Assembly (NCBI RefSeq): GCF_051014685.1
Contig: NW_027478400.1
Span: 1,984,001-2,048,000 of the forward strand
DNA: 64,000 nucleotides
Direction of reading: 5' to 3'
DNA from: Ptiloglossa arizonensis
Taxonomy: Eukaryota > Arthropoda > Insecta > Hymenoptera > Colletidae
Shown here: piece after piece, positions 1 through 12,400 of the stretch
Layout of the letters: every line of letters begins with the position of its first letter
Numbering within the stretch: the stretch's first letter is position 1
Notes under the pieces: generated by a model
What the model saw: the letters and a program-made list of their open reading frames with translations, nothing else
Databases searched by the model: none
Told to the model about the DNA's origin: nothing
Made by a program: the position numbers and the translations under genes

Positions 1-177
1 TCTGCTTTCAGATGCAATAGGAAATTCTCGAGTTCGTCAATACGTTCGCGAGATATGGGAGTTTGAAGTTAAGGAATGCTTGAGAAACCATCAAAATTTT
101 CGCAAGTCTGATACTCGAAACCAATAACTTCAAAGGCCTAGGGGGAAAATGCACATACCGTTGAAATCGGGCGAGTT
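1..177 (+). repeat. Representative satellite monomer (177 bp)
   Basis: This is the first complete monomer in the phase used here. Landmarks in order are: TCTGCTTTCAGATGC at the start; CTCGAG near position 28; TCCGTTCGCGAGATATGG at about 41-58; GAAGTTAAGGAATG at about 65-78; AAAATTTTCGC at about 93-103; GATACTCGAAACCAATAAC at about 110-128; GGCCTAGG at about 135-142; and CCGTTG...ATCGGGCGAG at the end. Variant sites that define subfamilies cluster at about positions 22-28, 75-95, 100-120 and 128-170. The phase is arbitrary because the array has no visible natural boundary. Confidence 0.95.
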
Positions 178-531
178 TCTGCTTTCAGATGCAATAGGAA
201 ATTCTCGAGTTCGTCAATCCGTTCGCGAGATATGGGAGTTTGAAGTTAAGGAATGCTTGAGAAACCATCAAAATTTTCGCAAGTCTGATACTCGAATCCA
301 ATAACAAGTAGGGCCTAGGGCAAAAATACACATACCGTTGTAATCGGGCGAGTTTCTGCTTTCAGATGCAATAGGATATTCTCGAGTTCGTCATTCCGTT
401 CGCGAGATATGGTAGTTTGAAGTTAAGGAATGGTTGAGAAACCATCAAAATTTTCGCAATTCTGATGCTAGAAACAAATAACTACAATGGCCTAGGGTCA
501 AAATACACATACCGTTGTAATCGGGCGAGTT

Positions 532-1239
532 TCTGCTTTCAGATGCAACAGGAGTTTCTCGAGTTCGTCAATTCGTTCGCGAGATGTGGGAGTTAGAAGT
601 TATGGAATGCTTGAGGTTCCATCAAAATTTTCGCTGGTCTGATACTCGAAACCAATAACTACAAAGGCCTAGGTCAAAAATACACGTACCGTTGTAATCG
701 GGCGTGTTTCTGCTTTCAGGTGCAATAGGAAATTCTCGGGTTCGTCAATCCGTTCGCGAGATATGGGAGTTTGAAGTTAAGGAATGCTTGAGAAACCATC
801 ACAATTTTCGCAAGTCTGATACTCGAATCCAATAACAAGTATGGCCTAGGGCAAAAATACACATACCGTTGTAATCGGGCGAGTTTCTGCTTTCAGATGC
901 AACAGGAGTTTCTCGAGTTCGTCAATTCGTTCGCGAGATGTGGGAGTTAGAAGTTATGGAATGTTTGAGGATCCATCAAAATTTTCGCTGGTCTGATACT
1001 CGAAACCAATAACTACAAAGGCCTAGGTCAAAAATACACGTACCGTTGTAATCGGGCGTGTTTCTGCTTTCAGATGCAATAGGAAATTCTCGGGTTCGTC
1101 AATCCGTTCGCGAGATATGAGAGTTAGAAGTTATGGAATGGTTGAGAAACCATCACAATTTTCGCAAGTCTGATACTCGAAACCAATAACTACAAAGGCC
1201 TAAGGGAAAAATGCACATACCGTTGAAATCGGGCGAGTT
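532..1239 (+). repeat. Two-monomer tandem duplication (2 x 354 bp)
   Basis: The dimer 532-885 is repeated at 886-1239. Both halves share the unusual features CAATTCGTTCGCGAGATGTG, the GGTTCC/GGATCC-type change after GCTTGAG or GTTTGAG, and a following monomer with CGTGTTTCTGC and ATTCTCGGGTTCG. The halves differ by only a few substitutions, including AGGTGC against AGATGC and changes in the second monomer's TATGGGAGTTTG stretch. It is a simple example of the local exchange that builds the larger units further along. Confidence 0.8.
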
Positions 1240-1939
1240 TCTGCTTTCAGATGCAATAGGAAATTCTCGAGTTCGTCATTCCGTTCGCGAGATATGGGAG
1301 TTTGAAGTTAAAGAATGGTTGAGAAACCATCAAAATTTTCGCAATTCTGATGCTAGAAACCAATAACTACAATGGCCTAGGGGAAAAATACACATACCGT
1401 TGTAATCGGGCGAGCTTCTGCTTTCAGATGCAACAGGAGTTTCTCGAGTTCGTCAATCCGTTCGCGAGATGTGGGAGTTAGAAGTTATGAAATGCTTGAG
1501 AAACCATCAAAATTTTCGCAAGTCTGATACTCGAATCCAATAACAAGTATGGCCTAGGGCAAAAATACACATACCGTTGTAATCGGGCGAGTTTCTGCTT
1601 TCAGATGCAATAGGAAATTCTCGAGTTCGTCATTCCGTTCGCGAGATATGGGAGTTTGAAGTTAAAGAATGGTTGAGAAACCATCAAAATTTTCGCAATT
1701 CTGATGCTAGAAACCAATAACTACAATGGCCTAGGGGAAAAATACACATACCGTTGTAATCGGGCGAGCTTCTGCTTTCAGATGCAACAGGAGTTTATCG
1801 AGTTCGTCAATCCGTTCGCGAGATGTGGGAGTTAGAAGTTATGGAATGCTTGAGAAACCATCAAAATTTTCGCAAGTCTGATACTCGAAACCAATAACTT
1901 CTATGGCCTAGGGCAAAAATGCACATACCGTTGAAATCG

Positions 1940-2820
1940 GTCGAGTTTCTGCTTTCAGGTGCAACAGGAATTTCTCGAGTTCGTCAATCCGTTCGCGAGA
2001 TATGGTAGTTTGAATTAAGGAATGGTTGAGTAACCATCAAAATTTTCGCAAGTCTGATACTCGAAATCAATAACTACAATTGCCTAGGGGAAAAATACAC
2101 ATACCGTTGTAATCGGGCGAGTTTCTGCTGTCAGATGCAACAGGAATTCCTCGAGCTCGTCAATCCGTTCGCGAGATATGGGAGTTTGAAGTTAAGGAAT
2201 GCTTGAGAAACCATCAAAATTATCGCAAGTCTGATACTCGAAGCCAATAACTACAAAGGCATTGGGGAAAAATACACGTACCGTTGTAATCGGGCGAGTT
2301 TCTGCTTTCAGATGCAACAGGAGTTTCTCGAGTTCGTCAATCCGTTCGCGAGATGTGGGAGTTAGAAGTTATGGAATGCTTGAGAAACCATCAAAATTTT
2401 CGCATGTCTGATACTCGAAACCAATAACTTCTATGGCCTAGGGCAAAAATGCACCTACCGTTGAAATCGGTCGAGTTTCTGCTTTCAGATGCAACAGGAA
2501 TTTCTCGAGTTCGTCAATCCGTTCGCGAGATATGGGAGTTTGAAGTTGAGGAATGGTTGAGAAACCTTTAAAATTTTCGCTGGTCTGATACTCGAAACCA
2601 GTAACTGGAATGGCCTAGGTCAAAAATACACATACCGTTGTAATCGGGCGAGATTCTGCTGTCAGATGCATCAGGAATTCCTCGAGCTCGTCAATCCGTT
2701 CGCGAGATATGGGAGTTTGAAGTTAAGGAATGCTTGAGAAACCATCAAAATTATCGCAAGTCTGATACTCGAAGCCAATAACTACAAAGGCCTTGGGGAA
2801 AAATACACGTACCGTTGTAA
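1940..2820 (+). repeat. Local three-monomer offset duplication
   Basis: GGTCGAGTTTCTGC recurs at about 1940 and 2470 (530 bp, one base short of three monomers because GAATTAAGG near 2011 lacks a base). The rare GGAATTCCTCGAGCTCG recurs at about 2143 and 2674, 531 bp apart. The flanking monomer with AATTATCGC, GAAGCC and a TTGGGG junction follows each time. The second copy is not a perfect match, so the duplication is older than those after 32 kb. Confidence 0.7.
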
Positions 2821-5800
2821 TCGGGCGTGTTTCTGCTTTCAGATGCAATAGGTAATTCTCGGGTTCGTCAATCCGTTGGCGAGATATGGAAGTTTGAAGT
2901 TAAGGAATGATTGAGAAACCATCAAAATTTTCGCAAGTCTGATACTCGAAACCAATAACGGGAATGGCCTAGGGGAAAGGTACACACACAATTGTAATCG
3001 TGCGAGTTTCTACTTTCAGATGCAACAGGAATTTCTCGAGTTCGTCATTCCGTTCGCGAGATATGGGAGTTTGAAGTTAAGGAATGGTTTAGAAACCATC
3101 AAAGTTTTCGCAATTCTGATGCTAGAAACCTATAACTACAAAGGCCTAGGGGAAAAATGCAAATACCTTTGTAATCGGGCGAGTTTCCACTTTCAGATGC
3201 AACAGGTATTTCTCGAGTTCGTCAATCCGTTCGCGAGATATGGGAGTTTGAAGTGAAGGAATGGTTGAGAAACCTTCAAAATTTTCGCTGGTGTGATACT
3301 CGAAACCAATAACTACAAAGGCATAGGGGAAAAATGCACATACCTTTGTATTCGGGCGAGTCTCCACTTTCAGATGCAACAGGAATTTCTCGAGTTCGTC
3401 AATCCGTTCGCGAGATATGGGAGTTTGAAGTTAAGGAATGGTTGAGAAGCCATCAAAATTTTCGCTGGTCTGATACTCGAATCCAATAACAAGTATGGCC
3501 TAGGGCAAAAATACAGATACCGTTGTAATCGGGCGAGTTTCTGCTTTCAGATGCGACAGGAATTTCTCGAGTTCGTCAATCCGTTCGCGAGATATGGGAG
3601 TTTGAAGTTAAGGAATGGTTGAGAAACCTTCAAAATTTTCGCTGGTCTGATACACGAAACCAATAACTGGAATGGCCTAGGTCAAAAATACACGTACCGT
3701 TGTAATCGGGCGAGTTTCTGATGTCAGATGCAACAGGAATTTCTCGAGTTCGTCAATCCGTTCGCGAGATATAGGAGTTTGAAGTTAAGGAATGGTTGAG
3801 AAACCATAAAAATTTTCGCAATTCTGATGCTGGAAACCAATAACTACAATGCCCTAGGGGAAAAATACACGTACCGTTGTATTCCGGCGAGTTTCTGCTT
3901 TCAGATGCAATAGGAAATTCTCGAGTTCGTCAATCCGTTCGCGAGATATGGGAGTTTGAATTTAAGGAATGGTTGAGAAACCATCACAATTTTCGCAAGT
4001 CTGATACTCGAAACCAATAACTACAAAGGCCTAGGGCAAAAATACACGTACCATTGTAATCGGGCGAGTTTCTGCTTTCCGATGCAATAGGAAATTCTCG
4101 AGTTCGTCAATCCGTTCGCGAGATATGGGAGTTTGAAGTTAAGGAATGGTTGAGAAACCATCACAATTTTCGCAAGCCTGATACTCGAAACCAATAACTA
4201 CTATAGCCTAGGGCAAAAATACACGTACCATTGTAATCGGGCGAGTTTCTGCTTTCCGATGCAATAGGAAATTCTCGAGTTCGTCAATCCGTTCGCGAGA
4301 TATGGGAGTTTGAAGTTAAGGAATGCTTGAGAAACCATCAAAATTTTCGCAAGTCTGATACTCGAATCCAGTAACAAGTATGGCCTAGGGCAAAAATACA
4401 CATACCGTTGTAATCGGGCGAGATTCTGCTTTCAGATGCAATAGGAAATTCTCGAGTTCGTCAATCCGTTCGCGAGATATGGAACTTTGAAGTTAAGGAA
4501 TGCTTGAGAAACCATCAAAATTATCGCAAGTCTGATACTCGAAGCCAATAACTACAAAGGCCTTGGGGAAAAATACACCTACCGTTGTATTCGGGCGCGT
4601 TTCTGCTTTCAGATGCAATAGGAAATTCTCGAGTTCGTCAATCCGTTCGCGAGATATGGGAGTTTGAAGTTAAGGAATGGTTGAGAAACCATCACAATTT
4701 TCGCAAGTCTGATACTCGAAAACAATAACTACTATGGCCTAGGGCAAAAATACACGTAACGTTGTAATCGGGGGAGTTTCTGCTTTCAGATGCAATAGGA
4801 AATTCTCGAGTTCGTCAATCCGTTCGCGAGATATGGGAGTTTGAAGTTAAGGAATGCTTGAAAAACCATCAAAATTTTCGCAAGTCTGATACTCGAAACC
4901 AATAACTACAAAGGCCTAGGGGGAAAATGCACATACCGTTGAAATCGGGCGAGTTTCTGCTTTCAGATGCAAAAGGAAATTCTCGAGTTCGTCAATCCGT
5001 TCGCGAGATATGGGAGTTTGAAGTTAAGGAATGCTTGAGAAACCATCAAAATTTTCGCAAGTCTGATACTCGAATCCAATAACAAGTATGGCCTAGGGCA
5101 AAAATACACATACCGTTGTAATCGGACGAGTTTCTGCTTTCAGATGCAACAGGAGTTTCTCGAGTTCGTCAATTCGTTCGCGAGATGTGGGAGTTAGAAG
5201 TTATGGAATGCTTGAGGAACCATCAAAATTTTCGCTGGTCTGATACTCGAAACCAATAACTGGAATGGCCTAGGTCAAAAATAAACGTACCGTTGTAATC
5301 CGGCGTGTTTCTGCTTTCAGATGCAATAGGAAATTCTCGGGTTCGTCAATCCGTTCGCGAGATATGGTAGTTTGAAGTTAAGGAATGGTTGAGAAACCAT
5401 CAAAATTTTCGCAAGTCTGATACTCGAAACCAATAACTACAAAGGCCTAGGGGAAAAATGCACACACCGTTGAAATCGGGCGAGTTCCTGCTTTTAGATG
5501 CAGTAGGAAATTCTCGAGTTCGTCAATCCGTTCGCGAGATATGGGAGTTTGAAGTTAAGGAATGGTTGAGAAACCATCACAATTTTCGCAAGTCCGATAC
5601 TCGAAATCAATAACTACTATGGCCCAGGGCAAAAATACACGTACCGTTGTAATCGGGCGAGTTTCTGCTTTCAGATGCAATAGGAAATTCTCGAGTTGGT
5701 CAATCCTTTCGCGAGATATGGGAGTTTGAAGTTATGGAATGCTTGAGAAAACCTCAAAATTTTCGCAAGTCTGATACTGGAAGCCAATAACTACAAAGGC

Positions 5801-8141
5801 CTTGGGGAAAAATACACGTACCGTTGACATCGGTCGAGTTTCTGCTTTCAGATGCAACAGGAATTTCTCGAGTTCGTCAATCCGTTCGCGAGATATGGGA
5901 GTTTGAAGTTGAGGAATGGTTGAGAAACCTTTAAAATTTTCGCTGGTCTGATACTCGAAACCAGTAACTGGAATGGCGTAGGTCAAAAATACACGTACCG
6001 TTGTAATCGGGCGTGTTTCTGCTTTCAGATGCAATAGGAAATTCTCGAGTTCGTCAATCCGTTCGCGAGATATGGGAGTTTGAAGTGAAGGAATGGTTGA
6101 GAAACCTTCAAAATTTTCGCTGGTCTGATACTCGAAACCAATAACTACAAAGGCATAGGGGGAAAATGCACATACCTTTGTAATCGGGCGAGTCTCCACT
6201 TTCAGATGCAACAGGAATTTCTCGAGTTCGTCAATCCGTTCGCGAGATATGGGAGTTTGAAGTTAAGGAATGGTTGAGAAGCCATCAAAATTTTCGCTGG
6301 TCTGATACTCGAATCCAATAACAAGTATGGCCTAGGGCAAAAATACACATACCGTTGTAATCGGGCGAGTTTCTGCTTTCAGATGCAACAGGAATTTCTC
6401 GAGTTCGTCAATCCGTTCGCGAGATATGGGAGTTAGAAGTTATGGAATGCTTGAGAAACCATCAAAATTTTCACAAGTCTGATACTCGAAACCAATAACT
6501 ACTATGGCCTAGGGCAAGAATGCACATACCGTTGAAATCGGGCGAGTTTCTGCTGTCAGGTGCCACAGGAATTTCTCGAGTTCGTCAATCCGTTCGCGAG
6601 ATATGGGAGTTTGAAGTTAAGGAATGCTTGAGAAACCATCAAAATTTTCGCAAGTCTGATACTCGAATCCAATAACAAGTATGGCCTAGGGCAAAAATAC
6701 ACATACCGTTGTAATCGGGCGAGTTTCTGCTTTGAGATGCAATAGGAAATTCTCGAGTTCGTCAATCCGTTCGCGAGATATGGAAGTTTGAAGTTAAGGA
6801 ATGCTTGAGAAACCATCAAAATTTTCGCAAGTCTGATACTCGAATCCAATAACAAGTATGGCCTAGGGCAAAAATACACATACCGTTGTAATCGGGCGAG
6901 TTTCTGCTTTCAGATGCAATAGGAAATTCTCGAGTTCGTCAATCCGTTCGCGAGATATGGGAGTTTGAAGTTAAGGAATGCTTGAGAAACCATCAAAATT
7001 ATCGCAAGTCTGATACTCGAAGCCAATAACTACAAAGGCCTTGGGGAAAAATACACATACCGTTGTAATCGGGCGAGTTTCTGCTTTCAGATGCAATAGG
7101 AAATTCTCGAGTTCGTCAATCCGTTCGCGAGGTATGGAAGTTTGAAGTTAAGGAATGCTTGAGAAACCATCAAAATTTTCGCAAGTCTGATACTCGAAAC
7201 CAATAACTGGAATGGCCTAGGTAAAAAATACACGTACCGTTGTAATCGGGCGAGTTTCTGCTGTCAGATGTCACAGTAATTTCTCGAGTTCGTCAATCCG
7301 TTCGCGAGATATGGGAGTTTGAAGTTAAGGAATGCTTGAGAAACCATCAAAATTATCGCAAGTCTGATACTCGAAGCCAATAACTACAAAGGCCTTGGGG
7401 AAAAATACACATACCGTTGTAATCGGGCGAGTTTCTGCTTTCAGATGCAACAGGAGTTTCTCGAGTTCGTCAATCCGTTCGCGAGATATGGGAGTTTGAA
7501 GTTAAGGAATGGTTGAGAAACCATCACAATTTTCGCAAGTCTGATACTAGAAACCAATAACTACTATAGCCTAGGGCAAAAATACACGTATCATTGTAAT
7601 CGGGCGAGTTTCTGCTTTCAGATGCAATAGGAAATTCTCGAGTTCTTCAATCCGTTCGCGAGATATGGGAGTTTGAAGTTAAGGAATGCTTGTGAATCCA
7701 TCAAAATTTTCGCAAGTCTGATACTCGAAACCAATAACGACAAAGGCCTAGGGGGAAAATGCACATACCGTTGAAATTGGGCGAGTTTCTGCTTTCAGAT
7801 GCAATAGGAAATTCTCGAGTTCGTCAATCCGTTCGCGAGATATGGGAGTTTGAAGTTAAGGAATGCTTGAGAAACCATCAAAATTTTCGCAAGTCTGATA
7901 CTCGAATCCAATAACAAGTATGGCCTAGGGCAAAAATACACATACCGTTGTAATCGGGCGAGTTTCTGCTTTCAGATGCAATAGGATATTCTCGAGTTCG
8001 TCATTCCGTTCGCGAGATATGGGAGTTTGAAGTTAAGGAATGGTTGAGAAACCATCAAAATTTTCGCAATTCTGATGCTAGAAACAAATAACTACAATGG
8101 CCTAGGGGAAAAATACACATACCGTTGTAATCGGGCGAGTT

Positions 8142-8324
8142 TCTGCTTTCAGATGCAACAGGAGTTTCTCGAGTTCGTCAATCCGTTCGCGAGATATGGG
8201 AGTTTGAAGTTAAGGAATGGTTGAGAAACCATCACAATTTTCGCAAGTCTGAGTCTGATACTAGAAACCAATAACTACTATAGCCTAGGGCAAAAATACA
8301 CGTATCATTGTAATCGGGCGAGTT
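8142..8324 (+). repeat. 183-bp monomer with 6-bp insertion
   Basis: The spacing between TCTGCTT marks at 8142 and 8325 is 183 bp instead of 177. The extra six bases come from a tandem copy of GTCTGA, giving AAGTCTGAGTCTGATACT at about 8245-8262. Similar monomers near 7550, 9840, 13200, 16040 and 17980 lack it, so it is private to this copy. The change is in frame with nothing functional; replication slippage is the simplest cause. Confidence 0.9.
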
Positions 8325-8939
8325 TCTGCTTACCGATGCAATAGGAAATTCTCGAGTTCGTCAATCCGTTCGCGAGGTATGGAAGTTTGAAGTTAAGGAA
8401 TGCTTGAGAAACCATCAAAATTTTCGCAAGTCTGATACTCGAAACCAATAACTGGAATGGCCTAGGTAAAAAATACACGTACCGTTGTAATCGGGCGAGT
8501 TTCTGCTGTCAGATCCCACAGGAATTTCTCGAGTTCGTCAATCCGTTCGCGAGATATGGGAGTTTGAAGTTAAGAATGCTTGAGAAACCATCAAAATTAT
8601 CGCAAGTCTGATACTCGAAGCCAATAACTGCAAAGGCCTTGGGGAAAAATACACGTACCGTTGTATTCGGGCGAGTTTCTGCTTTCAGATGCAATAGGAA
8701 ATTCTCGAGTTCGTCAGTCCGTTCGCGAGATATGGGAGTTTGAAGTTAAGGAATGGTTGAGAAACCATCACAATTTTCGCAAGTCCGATACTCGAAACCA
8801 ATAACTACTATGGCCTAGGGCAAAAATACACGTACCGTTGTAATCGGGCGTGTTTCTGCTTTCAGATGCAATAGGAAATTCTCGGGTTCGTCAATCCGTT
8901 CGCGAGATATGGTAGTTTGAAGTTAAGGAATGGTTGAGA

Positions 8940-11900
8940 AACCATCAAATTTTCGCAAATCTGATACTCGAAACCAATAACTACAATGGCCTAGGGAAAA
9001 ATACACATACCGTTGCAATCGGGCGAGTTCTGCTTTCAGATGCAATAGGAAATTCTCGAGTTCGTCTATCCGTTCGCGAGATATGGGAGTTTGAAGTTAA
9101 GGAATGGTTGAGAAACCATCACAATTTTCGCAAGTCTGATACTCGAAACCAATAACTACTATGGCCTAGGGCAAAAATACACGTACCGTTGTAATCGGGC
9201 GAGTTTCTGCTTTCAGATGCAATCGGAAATTCTCGAGTTCTTCAATCCGTTCGCGAGATATGGGAGTTTGAAGTTAAGGAATGCTTGTGAATCCTTCAAA
9301 ATTTTCGCAAGTCTGATACTCGAAACCAATAACAACAAAGGCCTAGGGGGAAAATGCACATACCGTTGAAATCGGCGAGTTTCTGCTTTCAGATGCAATA
9401 GAAAATTCTCGAGTTCGTCAATCCGTTCGCGAGATATGGGAGTTTGAAGTTAAGGAATGCTTGAGAAACCATCAAAATTTTCGCAAGTCTGATACTCGAA
9501 TCCAATAACAAGTATGGCCTAGGGCAAAAATACACATACCGTTGTAATCGGGCGAGTTTCTCCTTTCAGATGCAATAGGATATTCTCGAGTTCGTCATTC
9601 CGTTTGCGAGATATGGGAGTTTGAAGTTAAGGAATGGTTGAGAAACCATCAAAATTTTCGCAATTCTGATGCTAGAAACAAATAACTACAATGGCCTAGG
9701 GAAAAATACACATACCGTTGTAATCGGGCGAGTTTCTGCTTTCAGATGCAACAGGAGTTTCTCGAGTTCGTCAATCCGTTCGCGAGATATGGGAGTTTGA
9801 AGTTAAGGAATGGTTGAGAAACCATCACAATTTTCGCAAGTCTGATACTAGAAACCAATAACTACTATAGCCTAGGGCAAAAATACACGTATCATTGTAA
9901 TCGGGCGAGTTTCTGCTTTCCGATGCAATAGGAAATTCTCGAGTTCGTCAATCCGTTCGCGAGATATGGGAGTTTGAAGTTAAGGAATGCTTGAGAAACC
10001 ATCAAAATTTTCGCAAGTCTGATACTCGAATCCAATAACAAGTATGGCCTAGGGCAAAAATACACATACCGTTGTAATCGGGCGAGTTTCTGCATTGAGA
10101 TGCAATAGGAAATTCTCGAGTTCGTCAATCCGTTCGCGAGATATGGGAGTTTGAAGTTAAGGAATGCTTGAGAAACCATCAAAATTTTCGCAAGTCTGAT
10201 ACTCGAAACCAATAACTGGAATGGCCTAGGTAAAAAATACACGTACCGTTGTAATCGGGCGAGTTTCTGCTGTCAGATGTCACAGGAGTTTCTCGAGTTC
10301 GTCAATCCGTTCGCGAGTTATGGGAGTTTGAAGTTAAGGAATGCTTGAGAAACCATCAAAATTATCGCAAGTCTGATACTCGAAGCCAATAACTGCAAAG
10401 GCCTTGGGGAAAAATACACGTACCGTTGTATTCGGGCGAGTTTCTGCTTTCAGATGCAATAGGAAATTCTCGAGTTCGTCAATCCGTTCGCGAGATATGG
10501 GAGTTTGAAGTTAAGGAATGGTTGAGAAACCATCACAATTTTCGCAAGTCTGATACTCGAAACCAATAACTACTATGGCCTAGGGCAAAAATACACGTAC
10601 CGTTGTAATCGGGCGAGTTTCTGCTTTCAGATGCAATAGGAAATTCTCGAGTTCGTCAATCCGTTCGCGAGATATGGGAGTTTGAAGTTAAGGAATGCTT
10701 GAAAAACCATCAAATTTTCGCAAGTCTGATACTCGAAACCAATAACTACAAAGGCCTAGGGGAAAATGCACGTACCGTTGAAATCGGGCGAGTTTCTGCT
10801 TTCAGATGCAATAGGAAATTCTCGAGTTCGTCAATCGTTCGCGAGATAGTGGAGTTTGAAGTTAAGGAATGCTTGAGAAACCATCAAAATTTTCGCAAGT
10901 CTGATACTCGAATCCAATAACAAGTATGGCCTAGGGCAAAAATACACATACCGTTGTAATCCGGCGAGTTTCTGCTTTCAGATGCAATAGGATATTCTCG
11001 AGTTCGTCATTCCGTTCGCGAGATATGGGAGTTTGAAGTTACAGGAATGTTTGAGAAACCATCAAAATTTTCGCAATTCTGATGCTAGAAACAAATAACT
11101 ACAATGGCCTAGGGGAAAAATACACATACCGTTGTAATCGGGCGAGTTTCTGCTTTCAGATGCAAAAGGAGTTTCTCGAGTTCGTCAATTCGTTCGCGAG
11201 ATGTGGGAGTTAGAAGTTATGGAATGCTTGAGGAACCATCAAAATTTTCGCTGGTCTGATACTCGAAACCAATAACTGGAATGGCCTAGGTCAAAAATAC
11301 ACGTACCGTTGTAATCGGGCGTGTTTCTGCTTTCAGATGCAATAGGAAATTCTAGGGTTCGTCAATCCGTTCGCGAGATATGGTAGTTTAAGTTAAGGAA
11401 TGGTTGAGAAACCATCAAAATTTTCGCAAATCTGATACTCGAAACCAATAACTACAATGGCCTAGGGGAAAAATACACATACCGTTGTAATCGGGCGAGT
11501 TTCTGCTGTCAAAATGTAAAAGGAATTTCTCGAGTTCGTCAATCCGTTCGCGAGATATGGGAGTTTGAAGTTAAGGATGCTTGAGAAACCATCAAAATTA
11601 TCGCAAGTCTGATACTCGAAGCCAATAACTACAAAGGCCTTGGGGAAAAATACACGTACCGTTGTAATCGGGCGAGTTTCTGCTTTCAGATGTCAAAAGG
11701 AGTTTCTCGAGTTCCGTCAATTCGTTCGCGAAGATGTGGAGTTAGAAGTTATGGAATGCTTGAGGAACCATCAAAATTTTTCGCTGGTCTGATACTCGAA
11801 ACCAATAACTGGAATGGCCTAGGTAAAAAATACACGTACCGTTGTATCGGGCGAGTTTCTGCTGTCAGATGCCACAGGAATTTCTCGAGTTCGTCAATCC

Positions 11901-12400
11901 GTTCGCGGAGATATGGGAGTTTGAAGTTAAGGAATGCTTGAGAACCATCAAAATTATCGCAAGTCTGATACTCGAAGCCAATAACTGCAAAGGCCTTGGG
12001 GAAAAATACACGTACCGTTGTATTCGGGCGAGTTTCTGCTTTCAGATGCAATAGGAAATTCTCGAGTTCGTCAGTCCGTTCGCGAGATATGGAGTTTGAA
12101 GTTAAGGAATGGTTGAGAAACCATCACAATTTTCGCAAGTCCGATACTCGAAACCAATAACTACTATGGCCTAGGGCAAAAATACACGTACCGTTGTAAT
12201 CGGGCGTGTTTCTGCTTCAGATGCAATAGGAAATTCTCGGGTTCGTCAATCCGTTCGCGAGATATGGTAGTTTGAAGTTAAGGAATGGTTGAGAAACCAT
12301 CAAAATTTTCGCAAATCTGATACTCGAAACCAATAACTACAATGGCCTAGGGAAAAATACACATACCGTTGCAAATCGGGCGAGTTTCTGCTTTCAGATG
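8940..12400 (+). other. Cluster of single-base indels, probably low-quality consensus
   Basis: I count about twenty one-base gains or losses here, mostly in homopolymers. Examples are CATCAAATTTTCGC (about 8943 and 10709), GCGAGTTCTGC (about 9023), ATCGGCGAG (about 9371), CAATCGTTCGC (about 10832), TAGTTTAAGTTAAGG (about 11385), GTTCCGTC and GCGAAGATGTGG (11711-11740), CAAAATTTTTCGC (about 11771), TTGTATCGGGC (about 11842), CGCGGAGATATGG (about 11905), GAGAACCATC (about 11940), CTGCTTCAG (about 12214) and GCAAATCGGG (about 12371). Paralogous copies at 12.4-20 kb lack almost all of them. Unpolished consensus is the most likely reading; real local decay is possible. Confidence 0.75.
10160..11670 (+). 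repeat. Segment duplicated at 18,478-19,988 (left copy)
   Basis: This stretch and 18478-19988 share the same monomer order and private marks: GATGTCACAGG; GATAGTGGAGTTTG; AATCCGGCGAG; GATGCAAAAGGAG; ATTCTAGGGTTCG (11351 here, 19669 there, offset 8,318 bp, one base less than 47 monomers); and AATGTAAAAGG. The left copy carries many extra one-base indels that the right copy lacks. Confidence 0.85.

Larger units (their letters stand above)
1..8330 (+). repeat. Heterogeneous satellite block with short local duplications
   Basis: About 47 monomers of mixed variants, with no long regular HOR. Visible short duplications include a two-monomer repeat (354-bp offset) in 532-1239, another at about 1240-1910, three-monomer offsets (530-531 bp) in about 1940-2820, and a single-monomer duplication (177 bp) marked by ACCATTGTAATCGGG at about 4050 and 4227. 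The block holds monomers like those that were later amplified: a CTTTTAGATGCAGTAGG variant near 5491 followed by GTTGGTCAATCCTTTCGCG near 5697 (compare 20.35-23.75 kb), and a GTGCGAGTTTCTAC variant near 3000 (compare 33-39 kb). No gene was found. Confidence 0.85.

Noticed and set aside
34..52. Second CENP-B-like site at TTCGTCAATCCGTTCGCG
   Set aside because: TTCG is present but the required A and CGGG do not fall at the right spacing on either strand.
1..177. Internal subrepeat based on GAGTT (CGAGTTTCTG, CGAGTTCGTC, GGAGTTTGAAG)
   Set aside because: The spacings (about 34 and 29 bp) differ and the similarity is only five or six bases, which chance explains.
5732..6211. 159-residue minus-strand open frame, the longest in the window
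   Set aside because: It consists of about 2.7 translated monomers with the same repeating peptide (CxxxTRPxTxVxVF-like blocks). Single variant bases open or close it, so it is a chance frame and not a gene.
8934..12054. Several short frames unlike those elsewhere (8934-9155, 10699-10920, 11690-11941, 11842-12054)
   Set aside because: They arise where one-base indels shift the satellite frame, probably consensus errors.
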